From Oscillospiraceae bacterium (GTDB lineage: Bacteria > Bacillota > Clostridia > Oscillospirales > Ruminococcaceae): a DNA stretch of 63,818 nucleotides. Below are positions 25,734 to 33,198 of this stretch, in pieces; the stretch's first letter is position 1, and each line of letters starts with the position of its first letter. The stretch lies in contig JAFQUQ010000048.1 in NCBI GenBank assembly GCA_017408395.1, positions 1-63,818 of the forward strand. Reading direction: 5' to 3'. A program made the translations under genes and the position numbers. The notes below the pieces were generated by a model. The model made no database searches. It saw only the letters and a program-made list of their open reading frames with translations, and was not told the origin of the DNA.

Positions 25734-26426
25734 ATGAAGCTTAAGGATACTGCGAAAAAAACAAAAGAAACGGTCAGGGACGTAAGCTCGAAGATACGCA
25801 ACGAGGACGGCTTTAAAAAGACCATAAACCTTGACCCGAAGGCTATACCCGAAATGAACAGGGACCAGAAACAGGACTGTATGGCGGAAATCGACAAATA
25901 CCGCAAGCAGGCGTGGATGTTTTCGGTCGTGTTCGGACTGGGGATATTTGCGTTCATACTGATATATTCTATGATTTCTCTTGTATATACGCTGAGATTT
26001 GAGAAGCTTCTGCCGTCTATAAGTACGGTAATGTATTTTGTGCCGTTTATTGCGGTGATACCTGCCGTGTTTGCGCATATGATGAATGAATGGTGCGTAA
26101 TGCTGGCGATTGCAGGCTATCTCACATCTGCCCTGCTTACGATTTTTACGGGCGAGCTTATAAATATGTGGGTATCGCTGCTTGCGATTGCAGGTGCGGT
26201 GCTGTATTTCCGTCTGTTTAAAGTTACGGGGACATATGCTGCGCTTTCAAAGGAGGATGGCTTCCCCGATTTCTTTGTTATCGAGTCGGGCGTTTCCGAC
26301 GCTAAAGCTATAATCGAGCGCAACAAGGAAAAGGAAGAGCCCCTGCATCCTTTTACCGTTATGGCGATTGCTTCTGCCGAAAAGGAAAGGGCTGAGGAAA
26401 AGAAGGAAGAGGACGCTTCCGAATAA
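25734..26426 (+). CDS. Multi-pass membrane protein, unknown function
   Basis: A 230-residue protein with a basic N-terminal segment, about four membrane helices (near residues 62-88, 96-115, 121-140 and 143-160) and a charged C-terminus rich in Glu and Lys. No signal peptide or catalytic motif is recognised. ACGGGGGTC precedes the ATG. It is co-oriented with, and probably co-transcribed with, the charged membrane protein upstream. The topology suggests both ends face the cytoplasm. Confidence 0.78.
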   Translation: MKLKDTAKKTKETVRDVSSKIRNEDGFKKTINLDPKAIPEMNRDQKQDCMAEIDKYRKQAWMFSVVFGLGIFAFILIYSMISLVYTLRFEKLLPSISTVMYFVPFIAVIPAVFAHMMNEWCVMLAIAGYLTSALLTIFTGELINMWVSLLAIAGAVLYFRLFKVTGTYAALSKEDGFPDFFVIESGVSDAKAIIERNKEKEEPLHPFTVMAIASAEKERAEEKKEEDASE

Positions 26427-26439
26427 ATGTATAAATAAA

Positions 26440-26472
26440 AAGGCAACACCGTATTCTGTACGGTATTGCCTT
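26440..26472. terminator. Terminator between convergent genes
   Basis: AAGGCAA / TTGCCTT with an inner ACCGTA / TACGGT pairing forms a near-perfect stem after the plus-strand membrane gene and ahead of the minus-strand gene's 3' end. Confidence 0.75.
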
Positions 26473-26505
26473 GAATTATGCAGGATTGAATTTTCGGATT
26501 AAAAT

Positions 26506-27138
26506 TTATGCAACGGTGTCAAAGAAGCCGCCCTTGTTTTTTCCGAACATTCCCACAGTAAATCTGTTGTCGGAATTATCCGTTCTCATAAGAGTTCTTG
26601 TAAGACCGCCTGCTGTGTAAAGCCTTCCGCAGTCGGGGCAGATAGCCTTCTGGATGGTAACGGACTGAGAAACGATCTTCATACCGTTGCGTTCAGCCTT
26701 GTCACGGTTTCTTACAACGTGTTCGTTTTCGTGAGCACGGACAGCCGCATCGGCAGCTGACGGAGCAACCTTTGTAGGCGTCTGGAAAGATACGCCTGAA
26801 TCATTGGAGTCGTCCTGATAGCGTCTGTTCTTGCAGGTTTCACATTCAAACGAGTCGAAACGGCGTTTCTTGTCCGCTTCTTTTTCTTCTTCGGTCTTAT
26901 TCTTGTTTTCGGGACGTTTTTCGTCTTCCTTTTTCAGCTCGATTTTTTCAAGCTGATCCTTGTACTTTTTGATTTCACGGTCAAGCTTTGATTTTTCGAG
27001 AGCGTCTTCCTTGTCAAGACGTCCCAGTTTGAGTTCAGCGGCATTTATACGCTTCTCAAGTCCTGCCTTCTGAGCTTCGGGAGGGAGAGAATATGATGAG
27101 CCTGACTGAACCGAAACAGATACTGACATAATTTCCAT
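26506..27138 (-). CDS. SprA-related putative metalloprotease-family protein
   Basis: A 210-residue protein. A central charged segment (about residues 25-85) is rich in Glu and Lys. The conserved part VAPSAADAAVRAHENEHVV contains HENEH, which resembles a zinc-binding HExxH-like site. A CxxC pair (ICPDCGRLY) and an earlier CETCKN pair follow the same pattern as the SprA-related / CJM1_0395 family. No signal peptide is seen. ATG 27138 is chosen because AGAGG lies seven bases upstream; a GTG six bases earlier is possible. Protease activity is only predicted for this family. Confidence 0.75.
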   Translation of the reverse strand: MEIMSVSVSVQSGSSYSLPPEAQKAGLEKRINAAELKLGRLDKEDALEKSKLDREIKKYKDQLEKIELKKEDEKRPENKNKTEEEKEADKKRRFDSFECETCKNRRYQDDSNDSGVSFQTPTKVAPSAADAAVRAHENEHVVRNRDKAERNGMKIVSQSVTIQKAICPDCGRLYTAGGLTRTLMRTDNSDNRFTVGMFGKNKGGFFDTVA

Positions 27139-27329
27139 ACGCACACCTCTTTTCTTTAAAACAGCATAATAACCTATTTTTATTTATTGTAACATATATT
27201 CATACCGCAATTCAATTGCCGATTTTCATAAATTTTAGGATAAATTTAGGGCAATTAGCGTGAAAAACACGGCATTTAACGTTATTATCACAATTACATA
27301 ATCAAATCAACATCGGAAAGGATTTATAT

Positions 27330-27935
27330 ATGGCAAGAAAAATTTTAGCTCCGGGGACTATACTTGCGCCGCTGCCTGCGGTTATGGTGAGCTGCGGAAC
27401 GACGGAAAAAGCAAACGTACTCACAATAGCGTGGACAGGTATAATAAACACAAAGCCGCCCATGACATATATTTCCGTGCGCCCCTCGCGTCATTCGTAC
27501 GATATAATAAAGGAAAGCGGCGAGTTTGTGATTAATCTTACTACGTCGAAGCTTGTTCACGAAACGGATTTCTGCGGAGTGAGAAGCGGCAGGGATACGG
27601 ACAAGCCTGCAAAATGCCGTCTGCACCTTGAAGAAGCGTCGGCGGTTTCTGCACCTGTCATTGCGGAAAGCCCCTTGTCCCTTGAATGCAGAGTCACGGA
27701 AATAAAGCCCCTCGGCACCCACGATATGTTTATTGCGGAAATAGTAGCGATTAACGTGGATGAACGCTATATTGACAGCAAGGGCAAGATCAATCTTCAG
27801 CAGGCAGGGCTTATGGCGTATTCCCACGGCGAATATTTTTCTCTCGGCAGAAAGCTGGGCGAGTTCGGATATTCCGTTGCAAAAAAGGCAAAAAATAAAT
27901 CCTACAACCATTCCGCAAGGAATAAAAGGAAGTAA
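27330..27935 (+). CDS. Flavin reductase-like domain protein
   Basis: A 201-residue FMN-binding split-barrel protein of the flavin_reduct family. The start MARKILAPGTILAPLPAVM and the segments NVLTIAWTGIINTKPPMTYI and ESGEFVINL match flavin reductase-like proteins that bind FMN. The substrate is not known for most members. GGAAAGG precedes the ATG. A pseudouridine synthase gene begins 26 bases after its stop, so they may share a transcript. Confidence 0.9.
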   Translation: MARKILAPGTILAPLPAVMVSCGTTEKANVLTIAWTGIINTKPPMTYISVRPSRHSYDIIKESGEFVINLTTSKLVHETDFCGVRSGRDTDKPAKCRLHLEEASAVSAPVIAESPLSLECRVTEIKPLGTHDMFIAEIVAINVDERYIDSKGKINLQQAGLMAYSHGEYFSLGRKLGEFGYSVAKKAKNKSYNHSARNKRK

Positions 27936-27961
27936 ATTAAGGCAGAATAGAGGTGGTATCT

Positions 27962-28696
27962 ATGGCAAAAAACAGAGAGCTTATCCGTCTTGACAAATTT
28001 CTTTCGGGACAGCTTAACATATCACGGAACGACGCAAAGGAGCTTATCAAAAAGCGTCTTGTCACAATAAACGGTACCGTTGCAAAGCTTTACGAAACAA
28101 AGGTTGACCCTGCAAAGGATACTGTTGTTTCCGAAGGCAGGGAAGTGACCTACCGCAAGCACGTCTATATTATGATGAATAAACCACAGGGCGTGGTCTG
28201 CTCAACAAGGGACGGCGAGTCAAAAACGGTGCTGGAGCTTGTTCCGCCCGAGCTTTTCAGAGAGGGGATCTTCCCTGCGGGACGTCTTGACAAGGATACG
28301 GAGGGCTTTGTCTTTCTCACGGACGACGGCACTCTGGCGCACAACATACTTTCCCCTAAAAAACACGTGAGCAAGGTTTATTTTGCACGTCTTGAAAAAG
28401 AGGCAGAGGACAGCTACATTGACCTTTTTGCAAAGGGACTTGAAATTGACGGAGGAGATGTGTGTCTGCCTGCGAAAATAGAAATACTTGACGACCGCCG
28501 TGAAGTTTACATTACCATAAAAGAGGGTATGTACCACCAGATAAAGCGTATGGCGGAGGCTGTCGGCAACAAGATAGTGTATCTCAAGCGGATTAAGATA
28601 GGCGGAGTTGATCTTGACCCGGGGCTGCCTCTCGGTGCTTGCAGAGAAATGTTGCACAAAGAAATCGAGGACATTTGTACACAATTTTTACCATAA
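27962..28696 (+). CDS. RsuA-family 16S/23S pseudouridine synthase
   Basis: A 244-residue protein. An S4 RNA-binding domain occupies about residues 5-50 (RLDKFLSGQLNISRNDAKELI). The pseudouridine synthase domain follows with FPAGRLDKDTEGFVFLTDDG, which contains the catalytic aspartate, and later EGMYHQIKRMAEAVG. This is the RsuA/RluB/RluE group, which modifies 16S or 23S rRNA; the exact site cannot be read. ATG 27962 has AGAGGTGG just upstream. Confidence 0.92.
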   Translation: MAKNRELIRLDKFLSGQLNISRNDAKELIKKRLVTINGTVAKLYETKVDPAKDTVVSEGREVTYRKHVYIMMNKPQGVVCSTRDGESKTVLELVPPELFREGIFPAGRLDKDTEGFVFLTDDGTLAHNILSPKKHVSKVYFARLEKEAEDSYIDLFAKGLEIDGGDVCLPAKIEILDDRREVYITIKEGMYHQIKRMAEAVGNKIVYLKRIKIGGVDLDPGLPLGACREMLHKEIEDICTQFLP

Positions 28697-28774
28697 ACTG
28701 TTATTTATGAATTAAATGTGACTTTTTCGTCAAACTAAATAAAATCGTTTTTATAAGTTTAGTTAATAAGTGAC

Positions 28775-28804
28775 TTGAAATTCACAGCAGAAATTTGGTA
28801 TTAT
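28775..28804 (+). promoter_or_regulatory. Promoter of the MsmK-type ATPase gene
   Basis: TTGAAA (28775-28780), an 18-bp spacer and TATTAT (28799-28804) lie about 58 bases before the start codon. Confidence 0.65.
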
Positions 28805-28861
28805 ATTAACATAGCCGAGAATGTTATCGGCAAGACTATTTTATTTGGGAGGTCCGCTATA

Positions 28862-30004
28862 ATGGCAAGTTTATCACTTCGTTCAATCTATAAGAAATAC
28901 CCTGGCGGCGTAGTAGCCGTTTCAGATGTTAATCTGGAAATCAAGGATAAGGAATTCATTATCCTCGTTGGTCCTTCAGGCTGCGGTAAGTCTACAACTC
29001 TCCGTATGATTGCTGGTCTTGAAGAAATTTCCGAAGGCGAACTCTACATCGGCGACCGTCTTGTAAACGACGTTGCTCCTAAGGACAGAGATATCGCAAT
29101 GGTATTCCAGAACTATGCTCTTTATCCACATATGACAGTATTCGAGAATATGGCTTTCGGTCTTAAGCTCAGAAAGGTTCCTAAGGACGAAATCAGCCGT
29201 AAGGTTGAAGAAGCTGCTCGTATCCTCGATATTTCACACCTTCTCGACAGAAAGCCTAAGGCTCTCTCCGGTGGTCAGCGTCAGCGTGTTGCTCTCGGCC
29301 GTGCTATCGTTCGTGAACCTCAGGTATTCCTCCTCGACGAACCACTTTCCAACCTCGACGCTAAGCTCCGTGCTCAGATGAGAACCGAAATCTCCAAGCT
29401 CCACCAGAAGCTCGGTACTACATTCATCTACGTTACTCACGACCAGACAGAAGCTATGACAATGGGTGACAGAATCGTAGTTATGAAGGACGGTTTCATT
29501 CAGCAGGTTGACTCTCCACAGAACCTCTACACAAGCCCTGTTAACCTCTTTGTTGCCGGCTTTATGGGTTCACCTCAGATGAACTTTGTTGACTCCGTTC
29601 TCAGAAAGATCGAAGGCAAGTACACAATCGAATTCGGCTCTGAAGACACTAAGACTTCCAGAGGCAAGAAGTTCTACATCGAACTTCCTGAATCCAAGGT
29701 TGACGAAGCTGTTCTTTCCGATTACGTTGATAAGGAAATCATTTTCGGTATCCGTCCTGAAAACATTCACGACGAAGAAATGTTCCTTTCCGCTGCTAAG
29801 ACAGGTATCATCGATTGTGACGTAGAAATCACAGAAATGATGGGTGCTGAAACATACCTCTACCTCAACTGTGAAGGTATTGCTCTTACAGCTCGTGTAG
29901 ACCCAAGATCTACAGCTCGTCCTCAGGACTCCATCAAGGTTGCTATCGATCCTAACAAGATCCACATCTTTGACAAGGAAACTGAAAAGACAGTAGTTAA
30001 CTGA
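28862..30004 (+). CDS. msmK: Sugar ABC transporter ATPase, MsmK/UgpC type
   Basis: A 380-residue carbohydrate-importer ATPase. Walker A is GPSGCGKST, the signature [14 protein letters not shown], Walker [17 protein letters not shown], and the H-loop is VTHDQTEAM. The C-terminal regulatory OB-fold domain (TOBE) follows from about residue 245. It has no linked permease or binding protein. In streptococci and streptomycetes such stand-alone MsmK/MsiK ATPases serve several sugar transporters, and the same is likely here. Codon use resembles highly expressed genes. ATG 28862 has GGGAGGT eight bases upstream. Confidence 0.93.
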   Translation: MASLSLRSIYKKYPGGVVAVSDVNLEIKDKEFIILVGPSGCGKSTTLRMIAGLEEISEGELYIGDRLVNDVAPKDRDIAMVFQNYALYPHMTVFENMAFGLKLRKVPKDEISRKVEEAARILDISHLLDRKPKALSGGQRQRVALGRAIVREPQVFLLDEPLSNLDAKLRAQMRTEISKLHQKLGTTFIYVTHDQTEAMTMGDRIVVMKDGFIQQVDSPQNLYTSPVNLFVAGFMGSPQMNFVDSVLRKIEGKYTIEFGSEDTKTSRGKKFYIELPESKVDEAVLSDYVDKEIIFGIRPENIHDEEMFLSAAKTGIIDCDVEITEMMGAETYLYLNCEGIALTARVDPRSTARPQDSIKVAIDPNKIHIFDKETEKTVVN

Positions 30005-30020
30005 TTTAACTGACTTTTTA

Positions 30021-30045
30021 CAGCCGTTGCTTTATGCGACGGCTG
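30021..30045 (+). terminator. Terminator after the MsmK-type gene
   Basis: The stem CAGCCGT / ACGGCTG is followed by TTTTGTTTT, 17 bases past the stop codon. Confidence 0.8.
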
Positions 30046-30063
30046 TTTTGTTTTGGGGAAATA

Positions 30064-30091
30064 AAAAGACACGGTGAAAACCGTGTCTTTT
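30064..30091. terminator. Terminator at the 3' end of thiT
   Basis: The 11-bp perfect stem AAAAGACACGG / CCGTGTCTTTT with a 6-nt loop sits immediately after the thiT stop on the minus strand, with T runs. Confidence 0.8.
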
Positions 30092-30092
30092 G

Positions 30093-30671
30093 TTATGCTT
30101 TGTTAAGCAGTACCCGTTTAGTCTGTGGCACACTGAAAAGTGCCGCCGCACCGATTACGGTGAAAATCATTTCGGGAAGCATATAGGCTCCGTTGTAGAG
30201 GAAGCTGTAAAGATAGGTGTTGTCGGTGGAGAAGCCGTTCCACAGCTCACCGAAGGAGTGCCAGATGACAACGCCGCTTGCAAAATGTACGCAGAACCGC
30301 AGGAATACAGCCAGCACAGTTCCGCTGAGTATGCCTGCTGTGCCTTTGTTTCGGAAAACACCGCCGATTCCGATTATGCTGTAAGCTCCGATGTAGTCGA
30401 GAAAAATACAGGCCGCCAGCATCACGGGAGAGAGTCCCCAGCTGAAAATACCGTCAATAATTCCCTGACCAAGCTGTATAAGTGAAAAGGCGAAGGATGC
30501 CGCAAATCCACACTTTACTCCCCTTTTTACGCTGAAAACTATGATGGGAAGCATCGAAAGAAGCGTTACCGAGCCGCCCCAGGGCAGCTTGATTATCCTG
30601 ATATAGCTTAAAACCGCAGCCAGAGCCACCATTACCGCTGCTTCGACCATTATTTTTGTGCTGTTTTTCAT
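30093..30671 (-). CDS. thiT: Thiamine-specific ECF transporter S component
   Basis: A 192-residue protein with about six membrane helices. It contains the ThiT signature region LPWGGSVTLLSMLPIIVFSVKRG and GIIDGIFSWGLSPVMLAACIFLDY, as in ThiT of lactic acid bacteria. ThiT binds thiamine and works with the shared EcfA/EcfA'/EcfT module, which is not in this window. The TPP riboswitch just upstream on the same strand confirms control by thiamine pyrophosphate. The start is ATG at 30671, behind a CGGGAGTG-like site. Confidence 0.95.
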   Translation of the reverse strand: MKNSTKIMVEAAVMVALAAVLSYIRIIKLPWGGSVTLLSMLPIIVFSVKRGVKCGFAASFAFSLIQLGQGIIDGIFSWGLSPVMLAACIFLDYIGAYSIIGIGGVFRNKGTAGILSGTVLAVFLRFCVHFASGVVIWHSFGELWNGFSTDNTYLYSFLYNGAYMLPEMIFTVIGAAALFSVPQTKRVLLNKA

Positions 30672-30693
30672 AAAATCACTCCCGAAATAAAAA

Positions 30694-30720
30694 ATGCCGC
30701 AGATTTTTCACCTGCGGCAT
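30694..30720 (-). terminator. Riboswitch-controlled terminator before thiT
   Basis: ATGCCGCAG / CTGCGGCAT, a 9-bp stem with a 9-nt loop, is followed on the minus strand by TTTTTTA. It lies between the TPP aptamer and thiT, where an expression-platform terminator is expected. Confidence 0.88.
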
Positions 30721-30749
30721 AAAACTTTTTAATTTAAAGCAGTACGCTT

Positions 30750-30856
30750 AAATTGAAATTCCTACGTCGGCATTATCCGAATCAGGTGGACCATAAAATG
30801 GTTTTTGGGTCGAAGCGTTATCTGCTTCCTCTCAGCCTCATACATAAAGCTCCCCT
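30750..30856 (-). promoter_or_regulatory. TPP riboswitch (THI element)
   Basis: On the minus strand the aptamer shows GGGGAGCTTTATG, then GAGGCTGAGAGG. Later come ACCTGATTCGGATAATGCC and GACGTAGGAA, the conserved TPP-binding core. It is followed by a terminator hairpin and thiT. Ligand binding should reduce thiT expression. Its promoter is TTGACA (30900-30895), a 17-bp spacer and TATTAT (30877-30872). Confidence 0.96.
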
Positions 30857-30871
30857 ATTCACTTTGTAAAT

Positions 30872-30900
30872 ATAATATCACATCTTCGGAGTATTGTCAA
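30872..30900 (-). promoter_or_regulatory. Promoter of the thiT transcript
   Basis: On the minus strand TTGACA (30900-30895), 17-bp spacer, TATTAT (30877-30872), directly upstream of the TPP aptamer. Confidence 0.8.
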
Positions 30901-30963
30901 CAGGTTATGGTGTTTTTCGTGGTTATTTCCGTAAAAAAGCCTTGTTTAAAGGGCGTTAAACGA

Positions 30964-30992
30964 TTGACAAGCACGGGTTTTTAAGGTATAAT
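30964..30992 (+). promoter_or_regulatory. Promoter of greA-lysS
   Basis: A full-consensus TTGACA (30964-30969), 17-bp spacer and TATAAT (30987-30992), 77 bases before the greA start. Confidence 0.88.
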
Positions 30993-31069
30993 ATATTATG
31001 TATTTTTACGCTCAGATTAGTATTTTAATTATAAACGGGTAATCCCCGATTGAAAGGAGAACATTCCAA

Positions 31070-31546
31070 ATGGCAATCAAAAAAATGAGAATGTCCGCAG
31101 AAGGTCTGGCTAACCTTGAAAAGGAACTGGAATATCTTGTCACCGTAAGACGTGCAGAGGTTGCTCAGAAGCTTAAAGAAGCAAGAAGCTTCGGTGACCT
31201 TTCCGAAAACGCTGAATATGACGAAGCAAAGAACGAACAGGGTATCCTTGAAGCGCGTATCCAGGAAATGGAACAGACTATCGCAAACGCTATCGTTGTA
31301 AGCGAAGATGAGCTTTCCAGCGATGAAGTAGGCGTAGGTTCCGTTGTTACTCTCCTTGATATGGAGCTTGACGAGGAAATGACTCTCCAGATCGTAGGTT
31401 CAACAGAAGCTGACCCTGAAAACAACAAAATTTCCGACGAATCTCCTATCGGTATGGCTGTTCTTAAAAAGCACGTTGACGATGTTTTTGAAGTAGAAGC
31501 ACCCGTAGGTATCATTCAGATGAAGGTACTTTCCATCAGCAAGTAA
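31070..31546 (+). CDS. greA: Transcription elongation factor GreA
   Basis: A 158-residue factor that stimulates RNA cleavage by stalled RNA polymerase. The N-terminal coiled coil has RSFGDLSENAEYDEAKNEQ, which includes the acidic tip residues (D, E, E). The C-terminal FKBP-like domain has VGVGSVVTLLD and ISDESPIGMAVL. GAAAGGAGAAC lies seven bases before the ATG. It is followed by lysS after 26 bases, an arrangement common in Firmicutes. Confidence 0.97.
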   Translation: MAIKKMRMSAEGLANLEKELEYLVTVRRAEVAQKLKEARSFGDLSENAEYDEAKNEQGILEARIQEMEQTIANAIVVSEDELSSDEVGVGSVVTLLDMELDEEMTLQIVGSTEADPENNKISDESPIGMAVLKKHVDDVFEVEAPVGIIQMKVLSISK

Positions 31547-31572
31547 TTTAATCATTGAAAGGAACGTTACAA

Positions 31573-33150
31573 ATGGCAGAAGAAAACCAGGTTGTAAACA
31601 ATCCTGCCGAAGAAGAACAGACCGAGCAGGATGTCAACATTTTAAAGAAGGTAAGAATGGAGAAGCTTGACGAGCTTAAGGCTAACGGAGCTAATCCTTT
31701 TGAAATCACAAAGTACGACGTTACAGCACATAACACCGACGCCATCGCTGCTTACGAAAAGCTTGAAGCAGAGGCTAAGGCTGAAGCAGGCGACGACGCT
31801 GACGCTCTTAACAAGCTCCTTGAAGAAAGACGTCAGACCGTAAGAATTGCAGGCAGAATTACAAGCTGGCGTGATATGGGCAAGGCTAACTTTATCGATG
31901 TAAGAGATTCTTCCGACCGTATGCAGGTTTATGTAAGAATGAACGACATCGGTGCAGACGAATTTGCTGCATTCAAAAAGTGGGACATCGGCGACCTCGT
32001 AGGTGTAGAGGGCTTCGTTTTCAGAACAAGAAAGGGCGAAATTTCCGTTCACGCTCAGAAAATCACTCTCCTCTCCAAGTCACTTCTCCCTCTCCCTGAA
32101 AAGTGGCACGGCCTTAAGGACCAGGATACACGTTACCGTCAGAGATACGTTGACCTTATCGTTAACCCTGACGTTGCAGATACATTCAAGAAGCGTTCAA
32201 AGATAATCGCTTGCATCAGACGTTTCCTTGACGGCAGAGATTTTATGGAAGTAGAAACTCCTATGCTTGTTTCAAACGCAGGCGGTGCTGCTGCAAGACC
32301 TTTTGACACACACTATAACGCTCTTGATGAAGATGTAAAGCTCAGAATTTCCCTTGAACTTTACCTTAAGCGTCTTATTGTAGGCGGTCTTGAGAGAGTT
32401 TACGAAATCGGACGTGTTTTCAGAAATGAAGGCGTTGACGCAAGACACAACCCTGAGTTTACACTTATGGAGCTTTATCAGGCTTATACCGACTATTACG
32501 GCATGATGGAGCTTACTGAAAGTATGTTCAGACACCTTGCCGAAGAAGTTTGCGGCACAACTACCATCCCTTACGGCGAGCATATGATCGACCTCGGCAA
32601 GCCTTTTGAGAGAATGACTATGATCGAAGCTGTAAAGAAGTACGCAAACGTTGACTTTGCACAGGTAAAGGATACAGCTGAAGCAAAGAAGCTTGCTGAC
32701 GAGCACCACATTGAATATGAGGACAGACACCAGAGAGGCGATATTCTCAACCTTTTCTTCGAGGAATATGTTGAACATCACCTTATTCAGCCTACATTCA
32801 TTATGGATCATCCTATCGAAATTTCTCCGCTTACAAAGAAAAAGCCTGAAAACCCTGACTATGTTGAGCGTTTCGAGCTTTTCATAAACGGCTGGGAAAT
32901 GTGCAACGCTTACTCCGAGCTTAACGACCCTATCGACCAGAGAGAACGTTTCATTGCTCAGGAAGAGCTGCTTAAGAAGGGTGACGAAGAAGCTAACCGC
33001 ATTGATGAGGACTTCCTCCGTGCACTTGAAATCGGTATGCCTCCGACAGGCGGTATCGGCTACGGCATTGACAGACTTGTTATGCTGCTGACCAACTCCC
33101 CTGCTATCAGAGACGTTTTATTGTTCCCTACAATGAAATCAATTGACTGA
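31573..33150 (+). CDS. lysS: Lysyl-tRNA synthetase, class II
   Basis: A 525-residue synthetase. The OB-fold anticodon-binding domain lies at about residues 75-180. The class II catalytic core includes motif 1 (CIRRFLDGRDFMEVETPML), motif 2 (FRNEGVDARHNPEFTLMELY) and motif 3 (GMPPTGGIGYGIDRLVML). It has an N-terminal extension of about 20 acidic residues. ATG 31573 has GAAAGGAA seven to twelve bases upstream; a TTG at 31555 is less likely. Codon use is that of a highly expressed gene. Confidence 0.97.
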   Translation: MAEENQVVNNPAEEEQTEQDVNILKKVRMEKLDELKANGANPFEITKYDVTAHNTDAIAAYEKLEAEAKAEAGDDADALNKLLEERRQTVRIAGRITSWRDMGKANFIDVRDSSDRMQVYVRMNDIGADEFAAFKKWDIGDLVGVEGFVFRTRKGEISVHAQKITLLSKSLLPLPEKWHGLKDQDTRYRQRYVDLIVNPDVADTFKKRSKIIACIRRFLDGRDFMEVETPMLVSNAGGAAARPFDTHYNALDEDVKLRISLELYLKRLIVGGLERVYEIGRVFRNEGVDARHNPEFTLMELYQAYTDYYGMMELTESMFRHLAEEVCGTTTIPYGEHMIDLGKPFERMTMIEAVKKYANVDFAQVKDTAEAKKLADEHHIEYEDRHQRGDILNLFFEEYVEHHLIQPTFIMDHPIEISPLTKKKPENPDYVERFELFINGWEMCNAYSELNDPIDQRERFIAQEELLKKGDEEANRIDEDFLRALEIGMPPTGGIGYGIDRLVMLLTNSPAIRDVLLFPTMKSID

Positions 33151-33166
33151 TAACACAGCATAATAA

Positions 33167-33194
33167 ATCCCCGTATTCTGAGGAATACGGGGAT
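33167..33194. terminator. Bidirectional terminator after lysS
   Basis: The 12-bp stem ATCCCCGTATTC / GAATACGGGGAT with a TGAG loop lies 16 bases past lysS and just ahead of the convergent gene's stop. T-rich sequence follows on both sides. Confidence 0.88.
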
Positions 33195-33198
33195 AATT

